Shown here: positions 9,238-18,970 of the stretch, piece by piece
Layout: every line of letters begins with the position of its first letter
How positions within the stretch are numbered: position 1 is the stretch's first letter
Source of the DNA: Halorhabdus utahensis DSM 12940
GTDB taxonomy: Archaea > Halobacteriota > Halobacteria > Halobacteriales > Haloarculaceae
Assembly: GCF_000023945.1 (NCBI RefSeq)
Contig: NC_013158.1
Location: 1,488,001 to 1,552,000, forward strand
Direction of reading: 5' to 3'
DNA: 64,000 nt
Program-made: the position numbers and the translations under genes
The notes under the pieces: model-generated
The model's database searches: none
What the model was told of the DNA's origin: nothing
The model's input: the letters and a program-made list of their open reading frames with translations, nothing else

Positions 9238-10086
9238 ATGCGAATCGCCTTGCCCAATAAGGGCCGGCTTCACGACCCGAGCGTCGAATTGCTCGAACGC
9301 GCCGGGCTCCACCTCGTCGACGGCGCTGACCGACAGCTATACGCCCGGACGGTCGACGACGACGTGACCGTCCTCTACGCACGCGCCGCGGACATCCCCG
9401 AATACGTCTCCGACGGCGCGGCCGACCTCGGCATCACCGGCTACGACCAGGCCCAGGAGGCCGACCGGGAGAACCTGGTTTCCCTCCTCGATCTGGACTA
9501 TGGCCAGTGCAGGCTCGTCCTCGCCGCGCCCGAGGACGGCGACATCGAGGAACCCACCGATCTCGAGGGCGGGACGATCGCGACGGAGTTCCCGAACGTC
9601 ACCGCAAACTACCTCGACGACGCGGGCATCGACGCCGAGATTACGGAGGTTTCCGGGGCGACGGAACTCACGCCGCACGTCGACATCGCCGACGGCATCG
9701 TCGACATCACCTCGACGGGCACGACGCTGCGGATGAACCGCCTCGCAGTCATCGACGACGTCCTCGAGAGTTCAGTCCGACTGTTCGCCCGCGAGGACGT
9801 CGCCGACGATCCCAAAGTCCAGCAGATCGAGATGGCGCTGTCCTCGGTGCTGTCAGCCGAAGACAAGCGCTACCTCATGATGAACGCGCCCGAGTCCGAA
9901 CTGGAGGAGGTCAAAGACGTCCTGCCCGGGATGGGCGGGCCGACCGTGATGGACATCGCCGGGACGGAGGATGTTGCGGTCCATGCCGTCGTCGACGAAC
10001 GCGAGGTCTTCGAGACGATCAACCGACTGAAGCAGATCGGCGCGAGCGATGTCCTCGTGACCGAGATCGAACGCCTCGTCGAGTGA
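9238..10086 (+). CDS. hisG: ATP phosphoribosyltransferase
   Basis: The enzyme catalyses the first step of histidine synthesis, joining ATP and PRPP. The 282-residue product is the long form with a C-terminal regulatory ACT-like domain, normally feedback-inhibited by histidine. Recognisable parts are the N-terminal [17 protein letters not shown] near residue 65 and the PRPP loop in [19 protein letters not shown]. The ATG at 9238 gives the canonical start; the frame upstream is antisense to the kinase gene. It lies alone, with no other his genes nearby. Confidence 0.96.
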   Translation: MRIALPNKGRLHDPSVELLERAGLHLVDGADRQLYARTVDDDVTVLYARAADIPEYVSDGAADLGITGYDQAQEADRENLVSLLDLDYGQCRLVLAAPEDGDIEEPTDLEGGTIATEFPNVTANYLDDAGIDAEITEVSGATELTPHVDIADGIVDITSTGTTLRMNRLAVIDDVLESSVRLFAREDVADDPKVQQIEMALSSVLSAEDKRYLMMNAPESELEEVKDVLPGMGGPTVMDIAGTEDVAVHAVVDEREVFETINRLKQIGASDVLVTEIERLVE

Positions 10087-10150
10087 CACCGAGGCCCCGG
10101 ATTGACCGCAATCCGGAGGTCTTTGTCCCCGGCCCAACTATCGCTTTAGC

Positions 10151-10429
10151 GTGTCAGACCCATCGAACAGTGACGCCAACCTCCCCAGAAGCGGCAAAGC
10201 CCAACTCGTCGCGGCCCTTCGCGTTCGCACACACGCAAAACGCGGGATCGCGACGGGCACCGTCTTCGCTATCGCCGCCTACGCCGTGTTCGTCTTCGGT
10301 CGCGCATCGGCGCTCGGGCAAGTGCTGTATCTCTCACTGCTGGCCGTGCTCGCGATGACAGCCGGGGCCGTCGTGACGACGATCCTGGTCGGGATCGAGG
10401 CCTACCGACTGGCCAAAACGGACGAGTAG
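10151..10429 (+). CDS. Small two-helix membrane protein
   Basis: The product is 92 residues starting at a GTG, with a polar N-terminus of about 30 residues and two hydrophobic helices at about 33-55 and 60-82. It ends shortly after a YRLAKTDE tail. I recognise it only as a conserved-looking haloarchaeal small membrane protein. It follows hisG by 64 bases on the same strand and may share its transcript. Confidence 0.6.
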   Translation: MSDPSNSDANLPRSGKAQLVAALRVRTHAKRGIATGTVFAIAAYAVFVFGRASALGQVLYLSLLAVLAMTAGAVVTTILVGIEAYRLAKTDE

Positions 10430-10455
10430 CGACAATCAGTGGCCGACGGCGCGAC

Positions 10456-11673
10456 TCACTCGCTGCCAGCCAGTTCGCCCAACCGCTCCGCGCCGCTCCG
10501 TGTTCCCTTCGCGATCACCACGTCACCGGCGTCGATCGTCGTTGCCGGTCCCGGCGAGAGTTCCCAATCGGTCGAATGCTTGCCGGTCGGATGGGTCGCC
10601 GGCCGGCGGACGGCGATCACGCGCATCCCCGTCCGGGTCTTGACCTCGAGATCGCCCAGTGTCGCGCCGTCGAGGTCGCTGCCATCGGCAACAGTCTCCC
10701 GGACGATCACCTCGTCGCTCGCCTCGATGGCCGCCTCGACGACGGGATGGGTGCCGAGGCCCCTGAGCACGCCTTCGCTGATCTCGAGGGCGGCGTCGGA
10801 GATGACCTCCGTCGAGCGCGCGAGGTGGACCAGCCCACGGAGGGCGATGGGATCGTCGACCCGGCCGGCAGCCTGGAGCGTCCAGGCCTCGAAACGGGAC
10901 TGGAGGGCGTCGACCTCGGCCTCGAGTTCGAGGACTTCCTCGGCGACGGCCTCGCTGTCGAACAGCACCGCGCCGTAGGCCAGGTCGACCGCGAGTTCGC
11001 TCATGTTCTTCATCAGGACTATCGAGTCGACCGCCCGCTCCAGATCCTCGATGTCGCTCTCGGGCGGCGCGGGGGGCTCGTAGGTCCCGCCGGTGGTCGC
11101 CGCGTAGACTTCGGCGATGCCCTCCTCGGGCCCCCTTGCCAGCAGCACGTCACCCGACCGGAGCGTCGTCTCGGCGTCGGGGTTCATCAGCCACTCCCCA
11201 GACCGACGGATCGCGATGATGCGGACGCCCGTCGCGGTTTCGAGGTTGAGACCGCCGAGCGTCCGGTCTGCGTACGTCGAGTCGGCCGCCACCGTCGCCC
11301 GGACCAGCGTCTCGACTGCCTCCGGCAGAGTCGCCCGCATCGCCGCCGGCAGGCCGATATCTTCCAGGACGACCTTCGCGATATCGCCCGCCGCATCGCT
11401 GATCTTCTCCGCCGCACCGACGACACCCAGCACCGGGGCCAGCGCCTCGGCGTCCTCGGGGTTGCGGGCCGCCATGAGGAGGCTCATCCGTGCCCGGAGG
11501 TGGAGGACGTCCATACGCTCTTCGAGGGCGAGGACTTCCTCGGCGATTTCGTCGCTGCCGAGCAACACCGCCGAATAGGAGAGGTCGATCAGCAACTCGG
11601 CGGTGTCTTTCATCTCGGCCAGCACGTCCTTGACGCTGACCGGTTCGTACGTGACGTCCTCACCCGATGCCAT
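10456..11673 (-). CDS. PhoU-like/TrkA-C protein, internally duplicated
   Basis: The product is 405 residues made of two similar halves. Each half has a helical PhoU-like region (about 5-105 and 215-310; compare LIDLSYSAVLLGSDEIAEEV with LAVDLAYGAVLFDSEAVAEE) followed by a TrkA-C (RCK_C) ligand-binding domain (about 120-200 and 320-395; SGDVLLARG, AGDVVIAKG). It has no membrane segment, so it is a soluble regulatory subunit, probably for a cation (K+) channel or transporter encoded elsewhere. The ATG at 11673 is used; another start six codons upstream is possible. Confidence 0.8.
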   Translation of the reverse strand: MASGEDVTYEPVSVKDVLAEMKDTAELLIDLSYSAVLLGSDEIAEEVLALEERMDVLHLRARMSLLMAARNPEDAEALAPVLGVVGAAEKISDAAGDIAKVVLEDIGLPAAMRATLPEAVETLVRATVAADSTYADRTLGGLNLETATGVRIIAIRRSGEWLMNPDAETTLRSGDVLLARGPEEGIAEVYAATTGGTYEPPAPPESDIEDLERAVDSIVLMKNMSELAVDLAYGAVLFDSEAVAEEVLELEAEVDALQSRFEAWTLQAAGRVDDPIALRGLVHLARSTEVISDAALEISEGVLRGLGTHPVVEAAIEASDEVIVRETVADGSDLDGATLGDLEVKTRTGMRVIAVRRPATHPTGKHSTDWELSPGPATTIDAGDVVIAKGTRSGAERLGELAGSE

Positions 11674-11884
11674 GTGTTGTCGGTTCGACACCGCGGGCCA
11701 AAAGTATTGCCGCCCGGGGACCGCGTCCAGTAGTGATCCGCCACGACCCCCCTAATCTGAACAAGCGTCGAAAAGTGCGAGAGGAATGCAAACATACCCG
11801 GGGCATACGTGTCAATCTGAAAGGTACGGGAAAACGTAGCCTGAAAACGGTAATGCTTTTCCTTGAAGGTGAGCAGTGTATGGT

Positions 11885-13024
11885 ATGCCCGACGAGCTCA
11901 GAAAGGGACTGGAGGGAGTGCTGGTCGCCGAATCGTCGCTGAGCGACATCGACGGCGAGGAGGGGCGACTCGTCTACCGGGGGTACGCGATCGAGGATCT
12001 CGCACGCAACACCTCCTTCGAAGAGGTACTGTATCTGCTCTGGGAGGGCCACCTCCCGACTGAATCCGAACTCGAACCGTTCGAAGAGCAGATGGCCGAG
12101 GAGCGGGCGGTCCGCGAGGAGGTACTCTCGACGGTCCGGGAACTCGCCGCCGCCGAGGAGAACCCGATGGCCGCCCTGCGGACTGCCGTCTCGATGCTGT
12201 CGGCCTACGACCCGGACGACTCGACGGGCGAGGCCGGCGACGGCGAGATCGCCCAGCGGAAGGGTCGCCGGATCACCGCGAAGATGCCGACGATCGTCGC
12301 CGCGTACAAACGACTTCGGGACGGCGAAGAGCCCGTCGCACCCCGGACGGACCTGAGCCACGCCGAGAACTTCCTGTACATGCTCAACGGCGAGGAACCG
12401 GCCCAGACCCTCGCGGACGTCTTCGACATGGCGCTGGTCGTCCACGCCGACCACGGGATCAACGCCTCGACGTTCGCCGCGATGGTGACAGCCTCGACGC
12501 TGTCTGATCTCCACAGTTCGGTCACCAGCGCCATCGGCGCACTGAAGGGAGGACTCCACGGCGGCGCGAACCAGAACGTGATGCAGATGCTGCTTGAACT
12601 CGACGAGAGCGACCTGACGGCCGTCGAGTGGGCCCGTGAGGCCGTCGAGTCCGGCGATCGTATCCCCGGATTCGGCCACCGCGTCTACGACGTCAAAGAC
12701 CCACGGGCGAGGATCCTCAGTGCCAAGTCCAAGGCGCTGGGCAAGGCCGCCGACGAACTCAAATGGTACTCTTACTCTCGCGCCATCGAGGAGTTCATGG
12801 CCAAGGAGACCGGCATCGCGCCCAACGTCGACTTCTACTCGGCGTCGATGTACTACGAGATGGGCATCCCGATTGACCTCTATACGCCCATCTTCGCGAT
12901 GAGTCGCGTCGGTGGCTGGGTCGCCCACGTCCTCGAATACCAGGAAGAGAACCGCCTCATCCGCCCCCGAGCGCGTTACGTCGGTCCGGAAGATCGGGAG
13001 TTCGTCCGGATCGAGCAGCGGTAG
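11885..13024 (+). CDS. citZ: Citrate synthase
   Basis: The enzyme condenses oxaloacetate and acetyl-CoA to citrate in the TCA cycle. The 379-residue product matches archaeal/Gram-positive citrate synthases. Catalytic signatures are HADHGINAS, GGLHGGAN and GFGHRVY, with catalytic Asp in NVDFYSA. The start MPDELRKGLEGV at 11885 fits the family; a GTG nine bases upstream is also in frame. It is a single-gene transcript. Confidence 0.95.
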   Translation: MPDELRKGLEGVLVAESSLSDIDGEEGRLVYRGYAIEDLARNTSFEEVLYLLWEGHLPTESELEPFEEQMAEERAVREEVLSTVRELAAAEENPMAALRTAVSMLSAYDPDDSTGEAGDGEIAQRKGRRITAKMPTIVAAYKRLRDGEEPVAPRTDLSHAENFLYMLNGEEPAQTLADVFDMALVVHADHGINASTFAAMVTASTLSDLHSSVTSAIGALKGGLHGGANQNVMQMLLELDESDLTAVEWAREAVESGDRIPGFGHRVYDVKDPRARILSAKSKALGKAADELKWYSYSRAIEEFMAKETGIAPNVDFYSASMYYEMGIPIDLYTPIFAMSRVGGWVAHVLEYQEENRLIRPRARYVGPEDREFVRIEQR

Positions 13025-13099
13025 GCTCGCCAGGGTGACGACGACAGAAGTGGCTTCGAGGGTGCCGTGTTTCTTGTGTCTGGCTTCCCCATCCATACT

Positions 13100-13531
13100 A
13101 TGGCACCCACCCACGTCCTCGTCCCCCTGGATGGCTCCCCGCTGGCTGGGCAGGCGTTGCGTCACGCACTGGAGAGCTACGACTGCGGGATCACGGTTTT
13201 GAACGTCCTCACGCCGATCGGGAGCACGATGAGCGAAGGCGGGATTCAGGACCGCACGGAGCACCGCGTCGCCGAAGCCGAGGACAGAGCCGAAACGATG
13301 GTCGCGAAGGCCCGTGAGCAGGTCGGAGCGCACGACCAGCGTGTCGAGGCAGTGATCGAGGTTGGAGACCCGGCCGAGGTTATCGTCTCATCCATCGACG
13401 AGTACGGCGTAGATCACGTTGTCATGGGTGGTCACGGGGGTGACAGCGATGGCCTGGTCTCGCGCTTGCTCGGGACGGTGGCGACGGCAGTCGTTACCGA
13501 AGCACCGGTGACGGTGACGGTGGTTCGATAA
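13100..13531 (+). CDS. Universal stress protein (UspA family)
   Basis: The product is 143 residues, one UspA domain. It begins with THVLVPLDGSP (strand 1 and phosphate loop) and carries the ATP-binding motif GGHGGDSDGLVSRLLGTVA in its last third, so it is likely of the nucleotide-binding type. The ATG at 13100 is preferred over one 11 codons upstream. It lies 75 bases behind citrate synthase; its cellular role is not defined. Confidence 0.88.
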   Translation: MAPTHVLVPLDGSPLAGQALRHALESYDCGITVLNVLTPIGSTMSEGGIQDRTEHRVAEAEDRAETMVAKAREQVGAHDQRVEAVIEVGDPAEVIVSSIDEYGVDHVVMGGHGGDSDGLVSRLLGTVATAVVTEAPVTVTVVR

Positions 13532-13621
13532 CCGATTCACTCGCTGTATCTCACATGCCGTTCATGACGGATGGCGGGCGACACAGCCGAAAAAGCGAGA
13601 AAAGCAGCCGCTCTGCTCCCC

Positions 13622-14485
13622 CTACTGCGGGTCGATCCCGTCCAGCGCGGCGCGATCCTCGTCGGTCAGGTCGATGTGGGTCGAGGCGACGTTCGCTTCG
13701 AGGTGCTCGACGCTCGACGTTCCCGGGATCGGCAGCATCACGTCCGAATGATCCAGCAGCCACGCGAGCGCGATCTGTCGCCGGGTCGCATCGTGCCGGG
13801 CGGCGACGTCGTCCAGTACCCCAGCGACGCCCTCGTCGTCGACCGTGTACATCGGTCCCCAGGGGATGAAGCCGACGTCGTGGGATTCACACGCTTCCAG
13901 CACCGCCTCGTCCTCGCGATGGCCGACGTTGTACTGGTTCTGGACCGTCGCGATGTCGACGATCTCCATCGCCGTCTCCAGCTGCTCGACGGTGACGTTC
14001 GAGAGCCCGACGTGGTCGATCTGGCCGGCGTCCTTCATCTCGGCGAATGCCTGGACCGAATCCTCGAAGTCGCCGTCGGGATCCGGCCGGTGGAACTGAT
14101 AGAGATCGATCTGATCGGTCCGGAGTCGATCGCGACTGGCGAGTACCTGGTTGTGGAGGTACTCGGGGTCGCCGTGGGGCGTCCACTCGCCGTCGCGATG
14201 CCGGAGCAGGCCGGCCTTCGAGGCAACCACGACGTCGTCCTCGGCGGTCAGGGCCTCACCGAGCAGGCGCTCGCTGACGCCCGGGCCGTAGGAGTCGGCG
14301 GTGTCGATGAAGTCGACGCCAAGTTCGACGGCCCGGCGGATCACGTCCTTCGCGGCGTCCTCGTCCGCCGGCGGACCGATGATGTCCTCGCCGGTCAATC
14401 GCATCGCGCCGAATCCAAGTCGGTGGACCGTCAGCTCCCCGCCGATGTCGAACGTGTCGCTGTCGTTGTGTGGGTTTTCAGCCAT
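13622..14485 (-). CDS. Aldo/keto reductase
   Basis: The 287-residue product is an NADPH-dependent TIM-barrel oxidoreductase. The catalytic tetrad is visible: Asp and Tyr in DFIDTADSYGPG (about 58-69), Lys in VVASKAG (about 90) and His in LYQFHRPD (about 132). The C-terminal cofactor loop IPGTSSVEHLEAN is intact. The physiological substrate is unknown. It starts 101 bases from the divergent threonine dehydratase gene. Confidence 0.9.
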   Translation of the reverse strand: MAENPHNDSDTFDIGGELTVHRLGFGAMRLTGEDIIGPPADEDAAKDVIRRAVELGVDFIDTADSYGPGVSERLLGEALTAEDDVVVASKAGLLRHRDGEWTPHGDPEYLHNQVLASRDRLRTDQIDLYQFHRPDPDGDFEDSVQAFAEMKDAGQIDHVGLSNVTVEQLETAMEIVDIATVQNQYNVGHREDEAVLEACESHDVGFIPWGPMYTVDDEGVAGVLDDVAARHDATRRQIALAWLLDHSDVMLPIPGTSSVEHLEANVASTHIDLTDEDRAALDGIDPQ

Positions 14486-14586
14486 CGCTTCGCACGTCGA
14501 AGGCCAGCCTCAAAGCGTTGGCGGGGCCGGCGATCGACAGTCCCCGCGCCCGCCACAGTTACCACTGTCCGGACGCAATCTCGGGC

Positions 14587-15798
14587 ATGCTCACTCGCGA
14601 GGACGTGCTCGTAGCTCGCGATCGTGTGTCCGAAACGGCCCGACACACGCCCCTGGAGCGATCGTACTCCCTCTCGGCGATGACCGGCGCGGACGTCCAC
14701 CTCAAGTACGAGACCGTCCAGCGGACGGGGTCGTTCAAGATCCGTGGCGCGACCAACCGGATCGCGACGCTCACCGACGAACAGCAGGCCGCCGGCGTCG
14801 TCGCGGCGAGTGCCGGCAACCACGCCCAGGGGGTCGCGCTCGCTGCAACCCGGATGGGCGTCGATTCGACCATCGTCATGCCCGAGCGGGCCCCAGTTGC
14901 GAAGGTCAAGGCCACCCGGAGCTACGGGGGCGACGTGGTCCTCCACGGCAGGGATTACGACGCGGCGGCCGAACGTGCCCACGAGATCGCCGAGGCGGAG
15001 GGGCGCACCTACGTCCCCGCCTTCGACGACGAACGGGTGATGGCCGGCCAGGGAACCCTCGGCCTGGAGATCGCGACGGACTGCCCCGACGTGGACACGG
15101 TCGTCGTCTCGGTGGGTGGCGGCGGCCTCATCGCTGGCGTCGCCACGGCGCTCAAGGCCTGGAACGACGACGTACGGGTGATCGGCGTCCAGGCGGAAGG
15201 CGCGGCGAGCCTCCCACAGTCGCTGGAAGCGGGCGAAATCGTCGAGCGCGAAGCTGTCGAAACGATCGCCGACGGCATCGCCACGCGGAAAGTCGGCGAG
15301 TTGCCCTTCGAAGTGATCCAAAATCGGGTCGACGAAGTCGTCACCGTCCCTGACTCAGCGATCGCCGTGGCAGTGACAACACTCCTCGAACGGACCAAGA
15401 CGCTCGTCGAGGGCGGCGGTGCGGTGCCGGTCGCTGCCCTCTTGGAGGGAGCCTTCGAATACGAAGCGGATGAGACGATCGTCCCGGTGCTTTCGGGTGG
15501 AAACATCGACCTCAACGTCCTGACGACGGTCATCATGCGCGGGCTGATCGAGACCGGCCGGTATCTCCGGATCAGGACAGTCCTGGAAGATCGCCCCGGG
15601 GCGCTGGAGGAACTCGTCGAGGTGATCTCACGGGAGCGTGGGAACATCTACGCGATCGAGCACGACCGCGCCTCGCGGGACATCGCGATGGACGACACCG
15701 TCGTGGACCTGGATATCGAGACCCGGGGGCCCGACCACGTCGAATCGTTGCTCGATGCGCTCGAAGACAGTGGCTACGAGGTCGAGGTGCTCGTCTGA
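14587..15798 (+). CDS. ilvA: Threonine ammonia-lyase with C-terminal ACT domain
   Basis: This PLP enzyme deaminates threonine to 2-oxobutanoate, feeding isoleucine synthesis or threonine catabolism. The 403-residue product has the PLP lysine in GSFKIRGATN (about residue 50), SAGNHAQG (about 77-84), the glycine-rich phosphate loop VGGGGL (about 180) and a C-terminal ACT domain (about 325-403; RTVLEDRPGALEELVE). This short single-ACT form is common in archaea. The ATG at 14587 gives the standard N-terminus; upstream frame is antisense to the reductase promoter. Confidence 0.93.
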   Translation: MLTREDVLVARDRVSETARHTPLERSYSLSAMTGADVHLKYETVQRTGSFKIRGATNRIATLTDEQQAAGVVAASAGNHAQGVALAATRMGVDSTIVMPERAPVAKVKATRSYGGDVVLHGRDYDAAAERAHEIAEAEGRTYVPAFDDERVMAGQGTLGLEIATDCPDVDTVVVSVGGGGLIAGVATALKAWNDDVRVIGVQAEGAASLPQSLEAGEIVEREAVETIADGIATRKVGELPFEVIQNRVDEVVTVPDSAIAVAVTTLLERTKTLVEGGGAVPVAALLEGAFEYEADETIVPVLSGGNIDLNVLTTVIMRGLIETGRYLRIRTVLEDRPGALEELVEVISRERGNIYAIEHDRASRDIAMDDTVVDLDIETRGPDHVESLLDALEDSGYEVEVLV

Positions 15799-15826
15799 TC
15801 GTGGCGACCACCGCGACGTGCCCGAA

Positions 15827-16516
15827 TCACTCGAGGCGGACGTCGTCGAGGACGCCGACAGCCGTCGTCTCCCAGACGATATTGAGGCCGACCGCGATCA
15901 ATCCCTCGCCGTCGTGCTCGACGGGATACTCGTAGGTCTTCCAGCCCTCGTGATCGGCCAACTGGTTGGACCGGTCAAAGTCCGCCTCGGCGAGTCCGTC
16001 TTCGGGGATCGGCCCCGCATAGGTGGCGACCTGGAGAATCTCGTTGAACGACTCCTGATCGCTGTAGCCGGCGACCGAGAGGGCCTCGACGTCGGTGAGG
16101 TCGACTTCCTGTTGGACCCAAACCGTGCCGTCGTCGGCACTGCCGTCGATCTCGATGGCGAGGGCCGTCTCGCCGTCGGCCGATAACTCCGTCGTCGTCC
16201 GAACGTCCGAGTCGACTGGCTCCCCGGAGTTGTTCGGGTCCTCCGGCAGGTCTTTCCCGACCGTCCACCCCTCCAGGCCGGACTCGAAGCTGGCGTTCCG
16301 GAGGGGCCGGGATGGCGTGTCCGTGGGTGTGTCCGTTGGACGCTCCGTCGGGGTGTCGGTGGGCGAATCCGTGGGTGTATCGGTCGGAGAGTCAGTTGGC
16401 GATCCAGTGTCCGGGTCAGTCGTCGAGTCGTCAGCAGTCTCATCGCCGTCGAGACAGCCAGCCACGGCGAGCGTCGCGAGCGATCCGGTCGTTGCGAGGA
16501 AGGTACGTCGCTTCAT
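15827..16516 (-). CDS. Tat lipoprotein with Thr/Pro/Asp linker and extracellular domain
   Basis: The product is 229 residues. Its N-terminus is KRRTFLATTG followed by a hydrophobic stretch and lipobox AVAGC, so it should be Tat-exported and lipid-anchored. Residues about 30-72 are a PTD/PTE-rich linker, repetitive at DNA level. The C-terminal 155 residues form a beta-rich domain (RNASFESGLEGWTV near its start) resembling carbohydrate-binding-type domains of the NASFE-GW class; the ligand is unknown. The ATG at 16516 directly precedes the twin Arg. Confidence 0.75.
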   Translation of the reverse strand: MKRRTFLATTGSLATLAVAGCLDGDETADDSTTDPDTGSPTDSPTDTPTDSPTDTPTERPTDTPTDTPSRPLRNASFESGLEGWTVGKDLPEDPNNSGEPVDSDVRTTTELSADGETALAIEIDGSADDGTVWVQQEVDLTDVEALSVAGYSDQESFNEILQVATYAGPIPEDGLAEADFDRSNQLADHEGWKTYEYPVEHDGEGLIAVGLNIVWETTAVGVLDDVRLE

Positions 16517-16610
16517 GTCAGCCACAACGACCGGGAGGGAAAAGTGCCTTCCCGAGCGTCAAACGCGGGTTTGATCGACCAACGATCCGGACCGCGTCCC
16601 GGACCGGCGA

Positions 16611-16958
16611 TCACAGGAAGTCCCGGACCTCGCTGTAGAACATGTCGTGGTGGTCGACCGCGTCGATCTCGCGGGCGATCAGGACGGCGAGGACGTGCCA
16701 GCACAGGTCGGTCGGATCGTCGGGATCGAGGTTGTACGAGGCGTCCTCGCAGGTACAGGCCTCACCCTCGATGACGTACTCGTCGCTGTGGCCGACCACC
16801 ACCGTGAAGTCCTCGTACTCCTTGACGCGGTCCTCGGCGACGGCCTCGATGGCGCGAACGCCACGGGAACCGTGGACGGTGGTGATGCGGTCGACGATGT
16901 CGGGCGAGAGTTCTCCCGCCTCACTCAGCGCGGCTCGCCACTCGTCGACTGCCGTCAC
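16611..16958 (-). CDS. SWIM zinc-finger-like protein
   Basis: The product is 115 residues starting at GTG. It carries CTC at about 68-70 and CWH at about 86-88, which together form the CxCx(n)CxH pattern of SWIM zinc fingers. The N-terminal 60 residues are helical and acidic. SWIM domains bind DNA or protein; no partner is adjacent. It lies between a lipoprotein gene and the divergent trm1. Confidence 0.65.
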   Translation of the reverse strand: MTAVDEWRAALSEAGELSPDIVDRITTVHGSRGVRAIEAVAEDRVKEYEDFTVVVGHSDEYVIEGEACTCEDASYNLDPDDPTDLCWHVLAVLIAREIDAVDHHDMFYSEVRDFL

Positions 16959-17087
16959 GGGGCAGGGATTGGACGCGGCGGGTCAAAACAGGTTCGATGC
17001 CCACACCGTGGCGTTTCGTGGCGAGATGTCCACCGGAGTCCGTGCCAGGAACGAGGCGCTTTTCCTCACGGCCGGCCCAGCGGAGGT

Positions 17088-18212
17088 ATGCGCGAACGCG
17101 AAGGACGGGTCACCGTCACGGTCCCCGAGCAGGCAGAGGAGGGGGTCGGCGAGTCAGTGTTTTTCAATCCCGTCCAGGAACTCAACCGCGATCTGACGGT
17201 GGCCGCGATCCGGGCCGTCCGCGAGCGCGTGGCCGAGCGGGACGGCCACCCGGTCGAGACGTACCTCGACGCGACCGCGGCGACTGGAGTCCGCGGCGTC
17301 CGGGCGGCCGAAAACGGCTTCGACGCGACGCTGTGTGACGTCGACGAGGCTGCGGTCGAGCGCTGCCGTGAGAACCTCGCGGGTAACGACCTCGACGGCG
17401 AAGTGCTCCACCGGGACGCCAACGCTGTCATGCACGAACGCCAGTTCGACATCGTGGATCTGGACCCCTTCGGCACGCCGATCCCGTTCGTCGACGCCGC
17501 TCTCCAGAGCGCCGGGCGGATGCTCGCGGTGACGGCGACCGACCTCGCGCCGCTGTGTGGAGCCCACTTCGAGAGCGGCGTCCGCTCCTACAGCGCCGTC
17601 CCGCGAAACACCGAGTACCACTCGGAGATGGGTGCCCGAATCCTGCTGGGGTCCCTCGTTCGGACCGCCGCGCGCTACGACATCGCCGCCCGTCCCGCGC
17701 TCACCCACGCCACGGACCACTACGTCCGGACGTACCTCGATCTCGAGCGCGGCGCGCGGGCGGCAGACGACGCGATCGGGGAACTCGGGTACGTCCATCA
17801 CTGCCAGCAGTGTCTCTACCGCGAAGCTGAGAATGGACTGATCGCCCATCCCCCCGAAGCGTGTCCGAAGTGTGGCCAGCACCTCCAGACCGCCGGCCCG
17901 CTGTGGCTCGGCGCGGCTCACAAAACGGACTTCCTCGAGCGCGTCCGCGGACAGATCGACGACGGGATGGGAACCGCCGAGGAAGGTCGGGAGTTACTGG
18001 AGACGCTCGCCGACGAACTCGACGTGGCCACCCACTACGACCAGCATCGACTCACGAAGCGGTGGGGTGAAAGTGCCGTGGCGATGGCGGACTTTCTCGA
18101 CGCGCTCCGGGAGGCAGGTCACGAGGCGTCCCGGACCCACTACGGCGGGACGACGTTCAAGACGACCGCCGACGTGAGCGAGATCCGGGCGGCGACCGCC
18201 GGGGACGAGTAG
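17088..18212 (+). CDS. trm1: tRNA (guanine26-N2)-dimethyltransferase
   Basis: The enzyme dimethylates G26 of tRNA with SAM. The 374-residue product contains the N-terminal [11 protein letters not shown], the SAM loop [17 protein letters not shown] (about 58-74), the catalytic DLDPFGTP (about 122-129) and a C-terminal zinc site from CQQC and CPKC (about 240-265). The ATG at 17088 sits just after a GGAGG ribosome-binding sequence, which decides the start within a longer open frame. Confidence 0.95.
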   Translation: MREREGRVTVTVPEQAEEGVGESVFFNPVQELNRDLTVAAIRAVRERVAERDGHPVETYLDATAATGVRGVRAAENGFDATLCDVDEAAVERCRENLAGNDLDGEVLHRDANAVMHERQFDIVDLDPFGTPIPFVDAALQSAGRMLAVTATDLAPLCGAHFESGVRSYSAVPRNTEYHSEMGARILLGSLVRTAARYDIAARPALTHATDHYVRTYLDLERGARAADDAIGELGYVHHCQQCLYREAENGLIAHPPEACPKCGQHLQTAGPLWLGAAHKTDFLERVRGQIDDGMGTAEEGRELLETLADELDVATHYDQHRLTKRWGESAVAMADFLDALREAGHEASRTHYGGTTFKTTADVSEIRAATAGDE

Positions 18213-18251
18213 CGGACGCCAGAAATGGCGACTGGAAACGGGGGCGGCAGG

Positions 18252-18551
18252 TTATCGAAGTGAGATGACCGTCAGGAATGACACGGCGACGAACTGCAGT
18301 CCCCGCATCGCGAGGACGGCCAGCTGGGCCGATTCCGAGCCCGCGTAGAGCATACCCATGCTGAAGAAAAACGACAGTGCCACCAGGTTCTCGATGATGA
18401 GCACGGCCGCGAACCCGAGCAATCCGAGCGTGAGCGGCGTCCGAAATTCCCGGTAGTTCTGTGCCCAGATGCCCCCCAGGACCAGCAGCAACAGGATGTT
18501 CAGCCCCGAGAGAACGCTCGCCGCGGTCAGCAGTGTGTTCATGCTAGCCAT
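18252..18551 (-). CDS. Three-helix membrane protein paired with wHTH regulator
   Basis: The product is 99 residues with three hydrophobic helices (about 7-28, 40-65 and 75-97) and resembles small haloarchaeal membrane proteins of the DUF7521 type (name uncertain). It starts two bases after the stop of the upstream wHTH gene, so the two form an operon. An ATG three codons in would also serve. The function is unknown. Confidence 0.7.
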   Translation of the reverse strand: MASMNTLLTAASVLSGLNILLLLVLGGIWAQNYREFRTPLTLGLLGFAAVLIIENLVALSFFFSMGMLYAGSESAQLAVLAMRGLQFVAVSFLTVISLR

Positions 18552-18553
18552 CG

Positions 18554-18898
18554 TTAGTTTGGTGTCTCCGTTTCGGTGTCCGTCGGGTCCCCGTCTCGGC
18601 TTGACTTCGCGCCGGCCACCGCGAGGTCGGCCTGGTTGATGATGCGTTCGAAGGCGTCACGGTTGGCTTCGAACCGGTCGGAGAGGAAATACAGTTCGCC
18701 GTAATCCTCCCCGCCGGCCTCGACGACGTCGTGATCAACCAGCATATCGAGGTGGTGGCGGACGGTGTTGTAGTCGACATCGAGTGCCTCCGCGAGTCGG
18801 TTGGCGTTCCGTGGTCGCTCGTCGAGCAGGCTGATGATGCGGGCCCGGTTGGCGCCGCCACGCGTTCCCGACAGGAGGTACCACAGTGCCTTTTCCAT
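18554..18898 (-). CDS. Winged-helix (ArsR-like) transcriptional regulator
   Basis: The product is 114 residues. Residues 3-75 form a winged helix with recognition segment RLAEALDVDYNTVRHHLDML, an ArsR/HTH_20-like layout frequent in haloarchaea. The acidic, Thr-rich tail (DGDPTDTETETPN) is disordered. It is co-transcribed with the small membrane protein that follows by two bases. The regulator may control its own operon, with the membrane partner as sensor or effector (inference). Confidence 0.8.
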   Translation of the reverse strand: MEKALWYLLSGTRGGANRARIISLLDERPRNANRLAEALDVDYNTVRHHLDMLVDHDVVEAGGEDYGELYFLSDRFEANRDAFERIINQADLAVAGAKSSRDGDPTDTETETPN

Positions 18899-18970
18899 CG
18901 CGACGTGTGTATGCGTTTAGTGGATCGGATATAGTATTCCCGATGGCGGTAGCAATAGTGAGACAGAGCC

